In this document: positions 40,726-48,852 of the stretch, piece after piece
How positions within the stretch are numbered: position 1 is the stretch's first letter
Layout: each line of letters opens with the position of its first letter
From: Streptomyces wedmorensis
GTDB lineage: Bacteria > Actinomycetota > Actinomycetes > Streptomycetales > Streptomycetaceae
NCBI RefSeq assembly: GCF_000716445.1
Contig: NZ_JNWK01000005.1
Coordinates: 186,001-250,000, forward strand
Direction: 5' to 3'
Length of the DNA: 64,000 nucleotides
Notes under the pieces: model-generated
The model's database searches: none
What the model was told of the DNA's origin: nothing
The model's input: the letters and a program-made list of their open reading frames with translations, nothing else
Program-made: the position numbers and the translations under genes

Positions 40726-41641
40726 TCAGCCGCCCTCCTTCGCGATCGCCTCGCGGACGGCGGGGACGATCTCGCGGCCCCAGCGGGCGAGGGCGTCGAT
40801 GTCCTGCGCGCCATGGCCCTCGGCGAAGAGGACGAAGCCCGACGCGTCGTGCCCGAGGACGGCGCCGGTCAGCTCCTCGACCCACTGGTCCACGGAGCCG
40901 CCGATCCAGCGGCCGTCCTCGTCGCGGGTGGCGGACAGGGGCTGCTCGGTGATCCGCCCGGGGAGGTTGTAGATCGTACGGATCTCCCGGGGGTCGCGGC
41001 CGACGGCCGCCGCCGCCTCGTCGATGACCGGCCGCGAGGTGCGGTAGCGCTCGCTCAGCCAGTCCGCCGCGTGGCCGGGGATCCAGCCGTCGGCCACCCG
41101 GCCGGTGGCGGCGAGGGACTTGCGGCCGTTGGACCCGGTCCACACGGGAGGCGCGGCCACGGGCGAGGGCTCGATCCGGTTCACCTGGTAGTGGCGACCC
41201 CGGTACGTGACCGGCGCCCCGCCGCCCGACAGCTCCTTGATCAGGACGATCGCCTCTTCGAACGCCTCCACGGCCTCGCCCGGGGACAGTTTCGGCACGC
41301 CCATGTCGGCGATCCGGTCCCACAAGCCCGCCGGCGCCCATGCCGAGCACGACGCGGCCGCCGGTGAGCGCCGAGAGCGTGGTCACCGTGCGGGCCAGCA
41401 TCGGGGCGGGCCGGGTGGGCAGGTTGGTGACGTTGGCGAAGCCCGAGATCCGCCGCGTTCCGCCGAGCAGGAAGCCGAGGGTGGCGTACGCGTCCAGGCG
41501 GCCGCCGAGGTACGGGTGGTCGGAGAGCGAGAACAGGTCCAGCCCGTCGGCGTCCGCCTGCTGGACCCTGCGCACCAGCTCGGGACCGTCGTCGATCCCG
41601 CTGTGCGCGCCGAAGCCGAAGACCACTTGTCGTCCGGTCAT
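40726..41641 (-). pseudogene. LLM-class F420/flavin oxidoreductase, frameshifted
   Basis: Two adjacent frames add up to one luciferase-like monooxygenase family protein of about 304 residues. The first part runs from ATG 41641 (MTGRQVVFGFGAHSGIDDG, LFSLSDHPYLGGRLDAYATL) to GGRVVLGMGAGGL. The second resumes at WDRIADMGVPKLSPGEAVEA and continues to the stop at 40726. The family reads 'GAGGLWDRI' without a break; here the minus strand has CTTGTGG where CTGTGG is expected, one extra T (plus strand A at 41324/41325). The gene is therefore inactivated by a +1 insertion, or there is a sequencing error; the rest looks unspoiled. A strong double operator lies 53-89 nt upstream. Confidence 0.8.
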
Positions 41642-41693
41642 TGCCCCCGTCCTTCCCCGTGAAGCCGGCGAAGTCGCCGAACCCGCATACGAA

Positions 41694-41730
41694 GTTCGCA
41701 CCACGAACATTATTAGTTCGTGGTGCGAAC
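41694..41730. promoter_or_regulatory. Perfect 15-bp inverted repeat, double GTTCG operator
   Basis: GTTCGCACCACGAAC (41694-41708) and GTTCGTGGTGCGAAC (41716-41730) are exact reverse complements separated by ATTATTA. Each arm is itself of the form GTTCG-N5-CGAAC, so a regulator could bind two sites 22 nt apart centre to centre. It lies upstream of the LLM gene, in an otherwise empty promoter region, and is a strong operator candidate. Confidence 0.65.
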
Positions 41731-41792
41731 CGCAAGCGGGGACCGGGGCGACGGGCCACGGCTGAGCCTCGGCGGCGCACGGCCGCCACGGG

Positions 41793-43019
41793 TCAGACCG
41801 ACTCGCGCCCCAGCGCGGCCAGCGGGTCGTCGAGCACCGGCTGCCAGGCCAGTTCGGCGGCTCCGACGAGGCTGTTGTGGTCGAGGGTGCAGGGCAGGAT
41901 CGGCACACCGCCGCTGCGGCCCCAGAGGCTGCGGTCGGCGACGACCGCGCGCAGGCGCTCGGGGTCGGCGTCGAGGAGCTCGCGGTGCAGACCGCCGAGG
42001 ATGATCCGGTCCGGGTTGAGGATGTTCACCAGACCGGCGAGGCCGAGGCCGAGGCGGTCGATCAGCTCCCCCACGGCGACCCGGACGCCCGGGTCGTCGC
42101 GGCTCGTCCTCAGCAGGTCGCGGGCCTGCTGGAGCAGGGAGACCTCGGGGCCCGGGGCACGGCCGGCGACCGTGAGGAACGCGAGCGGGTCGGTCTCGAC
42201 GTCGAGGCAGCCCCGGCTGCCGCAGTGACAGGGCCGCCCCTCCGGGTTGACCGTCAGGTGGCCGACCTCCAGGGCGAGGCCCGAGCTGCCGGTGTGCAGG
42301 CGGCCGTCGAGGACGAGCGCGCCGCCGACGCCCCGGTGGCCGGTGGCCACGCAGAGCAGGTCGCGGGCGCCGCGCCCCGCGCCGTGACGGTGCTCGGCGA
42401 GGGCGGCGAGGTTCACGTCGTTGCCGGTGAAGGCGGGGCCTTCGATGCCGGCGGCGCGCACCCGCTCGGCGAAGATCTCCCGGACGGGCGCCCCGGCCGG
42501 CCAGGCGAGGTGGAGCGGGTTGAGCGCGGTGCCCTCGGGTTCGGCCACGGCCGAGGGGGCCGCGAGTCCGGCGCCGACGCACCGGCGGCCGCTCTCCCGG
42601 AGCAGGGCGGCTCCCGCGTCGACGACGGCCCCGAGGACCTGGGCGGGGTCGGCGGAGACCGTGACGCAGCCGGGGGCGGTGGCGACGATCGTGCCGCCGA
42701 GCCCCACGAGGGCGGCGCGGAAGCCGTCGGCGTGGACCTGGGCGGCGAGGGCGACGGGGCCCTTCTCGTCGACGGCGAGCCGGTGCGAGGGGCGCCCCTG
42801 GGAGCCGGCGGCGGCGCCCGGGTTGGAGTCGACCCGGATGAGGCCGAGGGCCTCCAGCTCGGCGGCGACCGCGCCGGCGGTGGCCCGGGTGACGCCGAGT
42901 TCAGCGGTGAGGACGGCCCGTGTCGGCGCCCTGCCGGTGTGCACCAGCTCCAGCGCGGGGCCGAGCGCGTTGCGCCCCCTGTCCAGCCGTGTCCGGATCG
43001 TCGTCGCCTTGCCGTTCAT
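41793..43019 (-). CDS. ROK-family transcriptional repressor
   Basis: This 408-aa protein has an N-terminal winged helix (ALELVHTGRAPTRAVLTAELGVTRATAGAVAAEL) and a ROK sugar-kinase-like domain: GVGGALVLDGRLHTGSSG, the zinc motif CHCGSRGCLDVE (C-x-C-x4-C), and NILNPDRIILGG. The combination is typical of NagC/XylR-type repressors that sense sugars. ATG 43019 begins MNGKATTIRTRLDRG. It is divergent from an MFS gene, 114 nt away, a likely regulatory target. Confidence 0.87.
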   Translation of the reverse strand: MNGKATTIRTRLDRGRNALGPALELVHTGRAPTRAVLTAELGVTRATAGAVAAELEALGLIRVDSNPGAAAGSQGRPSHRLAVDEKGPVALAAQVHADGFRAALVGLGGTIVATAPGCVTVSADPAQVLGAVVDAGAALLRESGRRCVGAGLAAPSAVAEPEGTALNPLHLAWPAGAPVREIFAERVRAAGIEGPAFTGNDVNLAALAEHRHGAGRGARDLLCVATGHRGVGGALVLDGRLHTGSSGLALEVGHLTVNPEGRPCHCGSRGCLDVETDPLAFLTVAGRAPGPEVSLLQQARDLLRTSRDDPGVRVAVGELIDRLGLGLAGLVNILNPDRIILGGLHRELLDADPERLRAVVADRSLWGRSGGVPILPCTLDHNSLVGAAELAWQPVLDDPLAALGRESV

Positions 43020-43133
43020 GGGGGCGAGTCTCCCATGATCGGGCCGCCTCGGGGCCCCGCACCCCATGGCACCCCGGCCCCTGCGCCGTCGGCGCGGTTG
43101 ATTCCACGGGCGGCCGCCCCCTATCCTGAGTTT

Positions 43134-44363
43134 GTGCCGCTACTAAACAAAGTACGGACGGCCGTATCGGGGGGCCCCGGCGGAGACACCGCCACCCACT
43201 CCCTGTCCCGCCTCCGCTCCGCCCTGACCCTCTTCTTCGCCCTCGACGGCTTCCTGTTCGCCGGCTGGGTGGTCCGCATCCCCGCCGTCAAGCAGCAGAC
43301 CGGCGCCTCGGCCGGCGACCTCGGCCTCGCCCTGCTCGGCGTCTCCGCGGGCGCCGTGATCACGATGACCCTGACGGGCCGGCTCTGCCGGCGCCACGGC
43401 TCCCACCCGGTCACCGTCGCCACCGCCGTCCTCCTCTCCCTCTCCGTCGCCCTGCCGGCGCTCACCCGCTCACCGCTCGCGCTCGGCCTCGTCCTGCTGG
43501 TCTTCGGCGCCGCGTACGGCGGGATCAACGTCGCCATGAACAGCGCGGCCGTCGACCTGGTGACCGCCCTGCGCCGCCCGGTGATGCCGAGCTTCCACGC
43601 CGCGTTCAGCCTCGGCGGCATGCTCGGCGCCGGCATCGGCGGGCTGCTCGCCGGCAGCCTCTCCCCCGCCACCCACCTCCTGGGACTCACCGTCGTCGGC
43701 CTGGCCCTGACGGCGGCCGCCGGACCCGTACTCCTGCGCCACCCCTCGCCCACCCTGCCCGAGGCCATCGCGTCCTCCGACCGCGAGCCGACCGGCCCGC
43801 GCACGCGCGCGTCCCGCCGCGCGGTCGTCGTCTTCGGCGTGATCGCGCTCTGCACGGCGTACGGCGAGGGGGCGCTCGCCGACTGGGGCGCCCTCCACCT
43901 CGAACAGGACCTCCACGCCCACCCCGGAGTCGCGGCCGCCGGCTACTCCGTCTTCGCGCTGACCATGACCGCCGGACGGCTCTCCGGCACCGCACTGCTC
44001 GAACGGCTCGGCCAGACCCGCACCCTCGTGGCGGGCGGGGCGACCGCCGCCGTCGGCATGCTCGTCGGCGCCCTCGCGCCGACCGTCTGGGCCACCCTCC
44101 TCGGCTTCGCGATCACGGGTCTCGGCCTCGCCAACATCTTCCCCGTAGCCGTGGCCCGCGCGGGCGCGCTCGCCGGCCCCGGCGGCGTGGCGACGGCGTC
44201 CACCCTCGGATACGGCGGCATGCTGCTCGGCCCGCCCTCCATCGGCTTCCTCGCCGACTGGTTCTCCCTGCCGGTGGCGCTCACCACGGTCGCGGTACTC
44301 GCCGCCGGCGCGGCGGCGATGGGCTACTGGGCGCGCAACGCGGGAAATCACGCGGCGAGTTGA
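43134..44363 (+). CDS. MFS transporter (YbjJ/fucose-permease-like)
   Basis: This 409-aa permease has twelve hydrophobic segments, e.g. LTLFFALDGFLFAGWVVRIP, LALLGVSAGAVITMTLTG, FGAAYGGINVAMNSAAVDLV and LSLGGML-type glycine-rich helices. It resembles the YbjJ/sugar-permease branch of the MFS. GTG 43134 follows TATCCT (43122-43127) by 6 nt, with no ribosome site, so the mRNA is probably leaderless. It is divergent from the ROK repressor, suggesting sugar-linked control. Substrate unknown. Confidence 0.84.
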   Translation: MPLLNKVRTAVSGGPGGDTATHSLSRLRSALTLFFALDGFLFAGWVVRIPAVKQQTGASAGDLGLALLGVSAGAVITMTLTGRLCRRHGSHPVTVATAVLLSLSVALPALTRSPLALGLVLLVFGAAYGGINVAMNSAAVDLVTALRRPVMPSFHAAFSLGGMLGAGIGGLLAGSLSPATHLLGLTVVGLALTAAAGPVLLRHPSPTLPEAIASSDREPTGPRTRASRRAVVVFGVIALCTAYGEGALADWGALHLEQDLHAHPGVAAAGYSVFALTMTAGRLSGTALLERLGQTRTLVAGGATAAVGMLVGALAPTVWATLLGFAITGLGLANIFPVAVARAGALAGPGGVATASTLGYGGMLLGPPSIGFLADWFSLPVALTTVAVLAAGAAAMGYWARNAGNHAAS

Positions 44364-44436
44364 GCACGAAGGGCGGCGCCGGCCCCATCGGCGCCACCGC
44401 CCCGCCGGACTGCTCGGACCTGCCAGAATCCACCCC

Positions 44437-45210
44437 ATGGACGCGATCACCGCACACCCGATGAAGATCACGGAACACATCGACGCGCTGGAGGCGGCGG
44501 GCCACGCCCTCGCGGAGGCGGCAGCCGAGGCAGGACCCGACGCGGAGGTGCCGACCTGCCCGGGGTGGCGGATCCGCGACCTCCTGCGGCACACGACGAC
44601 GGTGCACCGCTGGGCCACCGCCTTCGTCGTCGAGGGACACACCGCGTACCACCCCGAGGGCGGCGAACCAGCCCTCGACGGCGACGAGTTGCTCGCCCAC
44701 TACCGCGAGGGGCACGCACGGCTCGTCGCCGCCCTGCGCGCGGCGCCGGAGACCCTGGAGTGCTGGACCTTCCTGCCCGCACCCTCGCCGCTCGCCTTCT
44801 GGGCGCGGCGCCAGGCCCACGAGACGGCTGTCCACCGCGCGGACGCCGAGTCGGCCCTCGCGACCGGCCCGGCTCCGGTGGACGCGACCTTCGCCGCCGA
44901 CGGCATCGACGAGCTGCTGTGCGGCTTCCACGCCCGTGACCGCAGCAGGGTGCGCACCCCCGAGCTCCGCACCCTGCGCGTCCGCGCCACGGACACCGGC
45001 GACGTCTGGACCGTGCGCCTGTCGGCGACGCAGCCGCCCCGGACGGAGCGCGGCACCCCGTCCGCCGAGGCCGTCGCCGACACGGAACTGAGCGGCCCCG
45101 CCCACCGGTTGTACCTCACCCTCTGGAACCGGCTGCCCGGCGACGCCGTGACCGTCACCGGGGACGCCGCCCTCGCCCTGCTCTGGCGCGAGAACTCCGG
45201 GATCGTCTGA
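44437..45210 (+). CDS. Maleylpyruvate isomerase-type (DinB/MDMPI) protein
   Basis: This 257-aa protein has the actinobacterial MDMPI N-terminal four-helix domain: ALEAAGHALAEAAAEAG, VPTCPGWRIRDLLRHTTTVHRWA (metal His) and WARRQAHETAVHRADAE (metal His/Glu). A C-terminal SCP2-like domain follows (WTVRLSATQPPRTER, HRLYLTLWNRLPGDAVTVTGD). Members are mycothiol-dependent isomerases or transferases. CAGAAT (44424-44429) lies 7 nt before the ATG, again suggesting a leaderless message. Confidence 0.84.
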   Translation: MDAITAHPMKITEHIDALEAAGHALAEAAAEAGPDAEVPTCPGWRIRDLLRHTTTVHRWATAFVVEGHTAYHPEGGEPALDGDELLAHYREGHARLVAALRAAPETLECWTFLPAPSPLAFWARRQAHETAVHRADAESALATGPAPVDATFAADGIDELLCGFHARDRSRVRTPELRTLRVRATDTGDVWTVRLSATQPPRTERGTPSAEAVADTELSGPAHRLYLTLWNRLPGDAVTVTGDAALALLWRENSGIV

Positions 45211-45322
45211 TCCCGGGGCCGGGGCCGGGGCCGCGCGGGCGGTGGCCTACGAGCCGCCCGCCCGCTCCCGTGAGCAGCCGGCGTCACCGGTGCGGTGGAC
45301 CGCAGCCGCGCCGCCTGCCCGG

Positions 45323-46060
45323 TCAGCCCAGCCAGCCCGGTCGCACGAGCCCCGACTCGTACGCCATGACGACGAGTTGGGCGCGGTCCCGGGCGCCCAG
45401 CTTCACCATGGCACGGCTGACGTGCGTCTTGGCGGTGAGCGGGCTGACGACCAGCCTGCGGGCGATCTCCTCGTTCGAGAGGCCGATCCCCACCAGGGCC
45501 ATCACCTCCCGCTCGCGCTCGGTCAGCGCGCCGAGGGCGCCGGTGGCGGCCGGCGCCTTGGAACGGGCGGCGAACTCCTCGATCAGGCGGCGCGTCACGC
45601 CCGGGGAGAGCAGCGCGTCCCCGTGGACGACGGCGCGCACGGCCCGCAGCAGTTCCTCCGGCTCGGTGTCCTTGACGAGGAAGCCGGAGGCGCCGGCACG
45701 GATCGCCTCGAAGACGTACTCGTCGAGCTCGAACGTGGTCAGCATGACGACCCGGACCCCGTCGAGGCCCGGGTCGTCCTTGATGCGCCGGGTGGCCTCC
45801 AGGCCGTCGAGCCGCGGCATCCGGATGTCCATGAGGACGACGTCCGGCCGCAGCGCCCCGACCAGCTCCACGGTCTCGACCCCGTCCGCCGCCTCCCCCG
45901 CCACCTCGATGTCCGGCTGGGCGTCGAGCAGCGCGCGGAAGCCCGCCCTGACCAGCGACTGGTCGTCGGCGAGCAGCACACGGATCACGGGGGCTCCGCC
46001 GGTTCCGGGGGCCGCGCCGCCGCCGGGGGCCACGCCTGTCACGGGGTCTGCGCCGGTCAC
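45323..46060 (-). CDS. NarL/LuxR-type response regulator
   Basis: This 245-aa regulator has a receiver domain (VIRVLLADDQSLVRAGFRAL, phospho-Asp in VVLMDIRMPRLDG, Lys in GFLVKDTEPEEL) and a C-terminal LuxR helix-turn-helix (LTEREREVMALVGIGLSNEEIA, VSPLTAKTHVSRAMVKL). The GTG at 46060 overlaps the histidine kinase stop (GTGA); the first 24 residues are Gly/Ala/Pro-rich and the conserved domain really starts at GTG 45988, which is an alternative start. It forms a classical two-component pair with the kinase. Confidence 0.88.
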   Translation of the reverse strand: MTGADPVTGVAPGGGAAPGTGGAPVIRVLLADDQSLVRAGFRALLDAQPDIEVAGEAADGVETVELVGALRPDVVLMDIRMPRLDGLEATRRIKDDPGLDGVRVVMLTTFELDEYVFEAIRAGASGFLVKDTEPEELLRAVRAVVHGDALLSPGVTRRLIEEFAARSKAPAATGALGALTEREREVMALVGIGLSNEEIARRLVVSPLTAKTHVSRAMVKLGARDRAQLVVMAYESGLVRPGWLG

Positions 46061-47262
46061 GGTGTCTCCTCCGGGGGGAGCGGGAGTACGGCGTGGACGC
46101 GGAAGCCGCCGTCGGGCCGGACGCCCGCCTCGATGGTGCCACCGAGGGCGCCGGCCCGCTCCCGCATGCCGGCGAGTCCGTTGCCGCTGCCGCCGGCCTC
46201 GGTGCCGGTGGCGGGGCCGTCGTCGTCCACGCGCAGGTCCAGGCGCCGGGGGCCGCGGGCGATCTCGACCCGGGCGGTACGGGAGCCGGAGTGGCGCACC
46301 ACGTTGGTGAGGGCCTCCTGCACGATCCGGAAGGCGGCGAGGTCGGCGCCGGGCGGCAGGGCCGTACGCGGGCCGCTCGTCGTCACGGTGACGGTCAGGC
46401 CCGCCGCGCCGGCCTGTTCGACCAGCTCGGGGAGCCTGCCGAGGCCGGGGGCCGGGGCGCGCGGGGCGTCACCGGGGGTGCGCAGGGTGTCGAGGACCTG
46501 CCGCACCTCGCCGAGCGCCTCCTTGCTGGCCGCCTTGATGGTGGTCAGCGCCGTGCGGGCCTGTTCGGGGTCGGAGTCCAGGAGGGCGAGGCCCACCCCC
46601 GCCTGGACGTTGATCACGGAGATCGAGTGGGCGAGCACGTCGTGCAGCTCCCGGGCGATCCGGAGCCGCTCCTCGCCGGCGCGCCGCCGCTCGGCCGCGG
46701 CCCGCTCGGCCCGCAGCTGGGCCCACTGCTCGCGCCGGACCCGTACCAGCTCGGACGCGGCGAGCACGGCCACGGCGAACGCGGCGGCCGACAGTTCCTG
46801 CCCCCAGGGGGCGGGGCCGTCGCCGGCCGGCGGGAGGACGCGGTAGAGCCAGTGCGCGAGCGCCAGGTGTCCGGCCCACAACAGGCCGACGGCCCACCAG
46901 GCGGCGGTGCGGTGCCCGTGGACGACGGCGGCGAAGCAGGCGACGGCCACCAGGGCGAAGACCGGGCCGTACGGGTAACCGGCCGCCAGATAGCCGAGGG
47001 TGACGGCCGCGACGCCGAACACCACCGGCACGGGCCGGCGGTGCCGGAACAGCAGCGGCGCGGCCGCGAGCAGCAGCAGGACCCGCCCGAGCGCGTCGAG
47101 GGCCTCCCGGTCGGGCTGGTTCCGCGCGGCGAGCCCGGTGCCCACCATGACCAGTACGGCGATCAGCAGCGTCGAACGCCAGGGCAGGCCCCGGCCGCCG
47201 GGCGTCCCGCCCCACCGCCCGAAGGGCCCGCCGCCGCTCCCGCCCGTCCACGCCTCGTCCAT
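46057..47262 (-). CDS. NarL-family sensor histidine kinase
   Basis: This 401-aa kinase has four to five N-terminal membrane segments (STLLIAVLVMVGTGLAA, VFGVAAVTLGYLAAGYP, VFALVAVACFAAVVHGH) and no extracellular domain. A HisKA_3 dimerisation helix follows with the phospho-His in ARELHDVLAHSISVINVQAG, then a HATPase_c domain (VQEALTNVVRHSG, RLDLRVDDDGPATG, GLAGMRERAGALGG). TAGCGT on the minus strand (47270-47275) is 7 nt before the ATG, consistent with a leaderless transcript. The signal is unknown. Confidence 0.87.
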   Translation of the reverse strand: MDEAWTGGSGGGPFGRWGGTPGGRGLPWRSTLLIAVLVMVGTGLAARNQPDREALDALGRVLLLLAAAPLLFRHRRPVPVVFGVAAVTLGYLAAGYPYGPVFALVAVACFAAVVHGHRTAAWWAVGLLWAGHLALAHWLYRVLPPAGDGPAPWGQELSAAAFAVAVLAASELVRVRREQWAQLRAERAAAERRRAGEERLRIARELHDVLAHSISVINVQAGVGLALLDSDPEQARTALTTIKAASKEALGEVRQVLDTLRTPGDAPRAPAPGLGRLPELVEQAGAAGLTVTVTTSGPRTALPPGADLAAFRIVQEALTNVVRHSGSRTARVEIARGPRRLDLRVDDDGPATGTEAGGSGNGLAGMRERAGALGGTIEAGVRPDGGFRVHAVLPLPPEETP

Positions 47263-47454
47263 ACCGGCCACGCTAGCCCCGCGCCGTGCGCGGGGACGTC
47301 GGCCCGGCGGGGTGGTCACGCCTACTCCCGCCGGAGTAGCCGGGGCTCCGCCGCCCCAACCCTCCCGGCCGGTTCCGACGTGCCGCCGGGCCTTGGGCGC
47401 GGGCACCGGGTGCGGGCCGCGAGCTCGGACACCGGACACCGGGCATCGGGCGGT

Positions 47455-48150
47455 TCAGCCGCGCGGCAGGAGGCCCACGTCCTGACCCAGGCGGCGGGCT
47501 GCCGTGGCGAAGAAGGTGTCGCGGTCCTCGACGACCCGGTGGAACTGGCCGAAGACCTCGAAGGAGACGAGGCCGAAGAGCTGCGACCAGGCGGCGACCA
47601 GGGCGACGGCCAGGGCCGGGGGCAGGTCCGGGGCGATGTCGGCGGCGATGCGCTCGGCCTCGGGACGCAGGTCGTCGGGGAGCGGCGGGAGGGCGACGCC
47701 CTCGCCGTCGTGGGCGCGGCGGGTGATGTCGATGAGGACGAGGCCGACCCGGGCGGCGGGGGCGATCGTGTCCTGGGGCGCGGTGTAGCCGGGGACCGGG
47801 GAGCCGTAGATCAGGGCGTACTCGTGCGGGTGGGCGACGGCCCAGGCGCGGACGGCCCGGCAGACGGCGGTCCAGCGGGCGAGGGGGCGCTGCGCCGCGG
47901 TGTCGGCGGCGGCCTGTTCGGCGGCGGCGCCGACGGCGTCGTACGCGTCGACGATGAGGGCGGTGAGCAGGTCGTCGCGGCTGGGGAAGTAGCGGTAGAG
48001 CGCGGAGGACACCATGCCGAGCTCGCGGGCGACGGCCCGCAGGGACAGCTTGGCGGCGCCTTCGGCGGCGAGCTGGGTGCGCGCCTCGTCCTTGATGGCT
48101 GCGGTGATCTCGATGCGGGCGCGGGCGCGGGCTCCTCGAACGGTCGTCAT
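47455..48150 (-). CDS. TetR-family regulator (TetR_C_13-like)
   Basis: This 231-aa repressor has an N-terminal helix-turn-helix (EITAAIKDEARTQLAAEGAAKL, VARELGMVSSALYRYFPSRDDL) and a longer C-terminal ligand domain containing VAHPHEYALIYGSPVPGY, found in a WHG/TetR_C_13-type family. ATG 48150 (MTTVRGARAR) fits the family. It is divergent from an F420-dependent oxidoreductase gene, with palindromic operator candidates between them, so it probably represses that gene and itself. Confidence 0.87.
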   Translation of the reverse strand: MTTVRGARARARIEITAAIKDEARTQLAAEGAAKLSLRAVARELGMVSSALYRYFPSRDDLLTALIVDAYDAVGAAAEQAAADTAAQRPLARWTAVCRAVRAWAVAHPHEYALIYGSPVPGYTAPQDTIAPAARVGLVLIDITRRAHDGEGVALPPLPDDLRPEAERIAADIAPDLPPALAVALVAAWSQLFGLVSFEVFGQFHRVVEDRDTFFATAARRLGQDVGLLPRG

Positions 48151-48152
48151 GG

Positions 48153-48254
48153 AGAGCAGTGTGCCATTTCCGGAGCACCGCAACGAAACGAGAGCACCGC
48201 TCTTGATTACGAGCGCCGATCCGTGCACACTGATCTCAAGCGAGAGCAGTGCTC
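48153..48254. promoter_or_regulatory. Repeated GAGAGCA operators, tetR/oxidoreductase
   Basis: Three related sites occur in the divergent intergenic region: GAGCAGTGTGC (48154-48164), AGAGCaccGCTCT (48191-48203, perfect 5-bp arms), and GAGCAGTGCTC (48244-48254, a perfect palindrome). They are likely binding sites for the flanking TetR protein. Confidence 0.5.
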
Positions 48255-48280
48255 ACACTTTGACTCCCCAGGAGGACCCC

Positions 48281-48778
48281 ATGTCCGCTCGGCCCACCAC
48301 CCCCGCCACCCCCGCCACGCACGTCATGAAGCCCGGCTGGTTCACCGTGAACGTCCTCAACCGCGCGGTCGCCTGGATGACCCGCCGCGGCATCAGCGTC
48401 TGGGGCTCCCGGGTGCTCGCCGTCCGCGGCCGCAAGAGCGGCGAATGGCGCCGCACCCCCGTCAACCTCCTGACGGTGGACGGCGACCGCTACCTGGTGG
48501 CCCCCCGCGGCCACGTCCAGTGGACCCACAACATGCGGGCAGCCGGCGGCGGGCAGCTGCACCTCGGCAAGCACGTGCAGGAGTTCACCGCCGTCGAGGT
48601 GGCCGACGACGACAAGCCCGTGCTGCTCCGCGCCTACCTCAAGCGCTGGAAGGCCGAGGTCGGCGTCTTCTTCGCCGGTGTCGGCCCCGACTCCTCCACC
48701 GAGGAACTGCGCGCCGTCGCGCCCAAGCACCCCGTCTTCCGCATCACGACGACGGGCCCCGTCACCCCGGCCGCATGA
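48281..48778 (+). CDS. F420/deazaflavin-dependent nitroreductase family protein
   Basis: This 165-aa protein belongs to the DUF385/Ddn family: VLNRAVAWMTRRGISVWGSRVLAVRGRKSGEWRRTPVNLL, GDRYLVAPRGHVQWTHNMRA and GGQLHLGKHVQEFTAVEV. Members bind coenzyme F420 (or fatty acids/heme) and reduce quinones or nitro compounds. GGAGGA lies 5 nt before the ATG. Expression is likely controlled by the divergent TetR gene. Confidence 0.87.
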   Translation: MSARPTTPATPATHVMKPGWFTVNVLNRAVAWMTRRGISVWGSRVLAVRGRKSGEWRRTPVNLLTVDGDRYLVAPRGHVQWTHNMRAAGGGQLHLGKHVQEFTAVEVADDDKPVLLRAYLKRWKAEVGVFFAGVGPDSSTEELRAVAPKHPVFRITTTGPVTPAA

Positions 48779-48852
48779 CAGCGGCCGGGACGGCGGAGCC
48801 CGTAGCGGAGCCCGTACCCGTCCCCGGCGACCGACGCCGGGGAACGAGGAGC

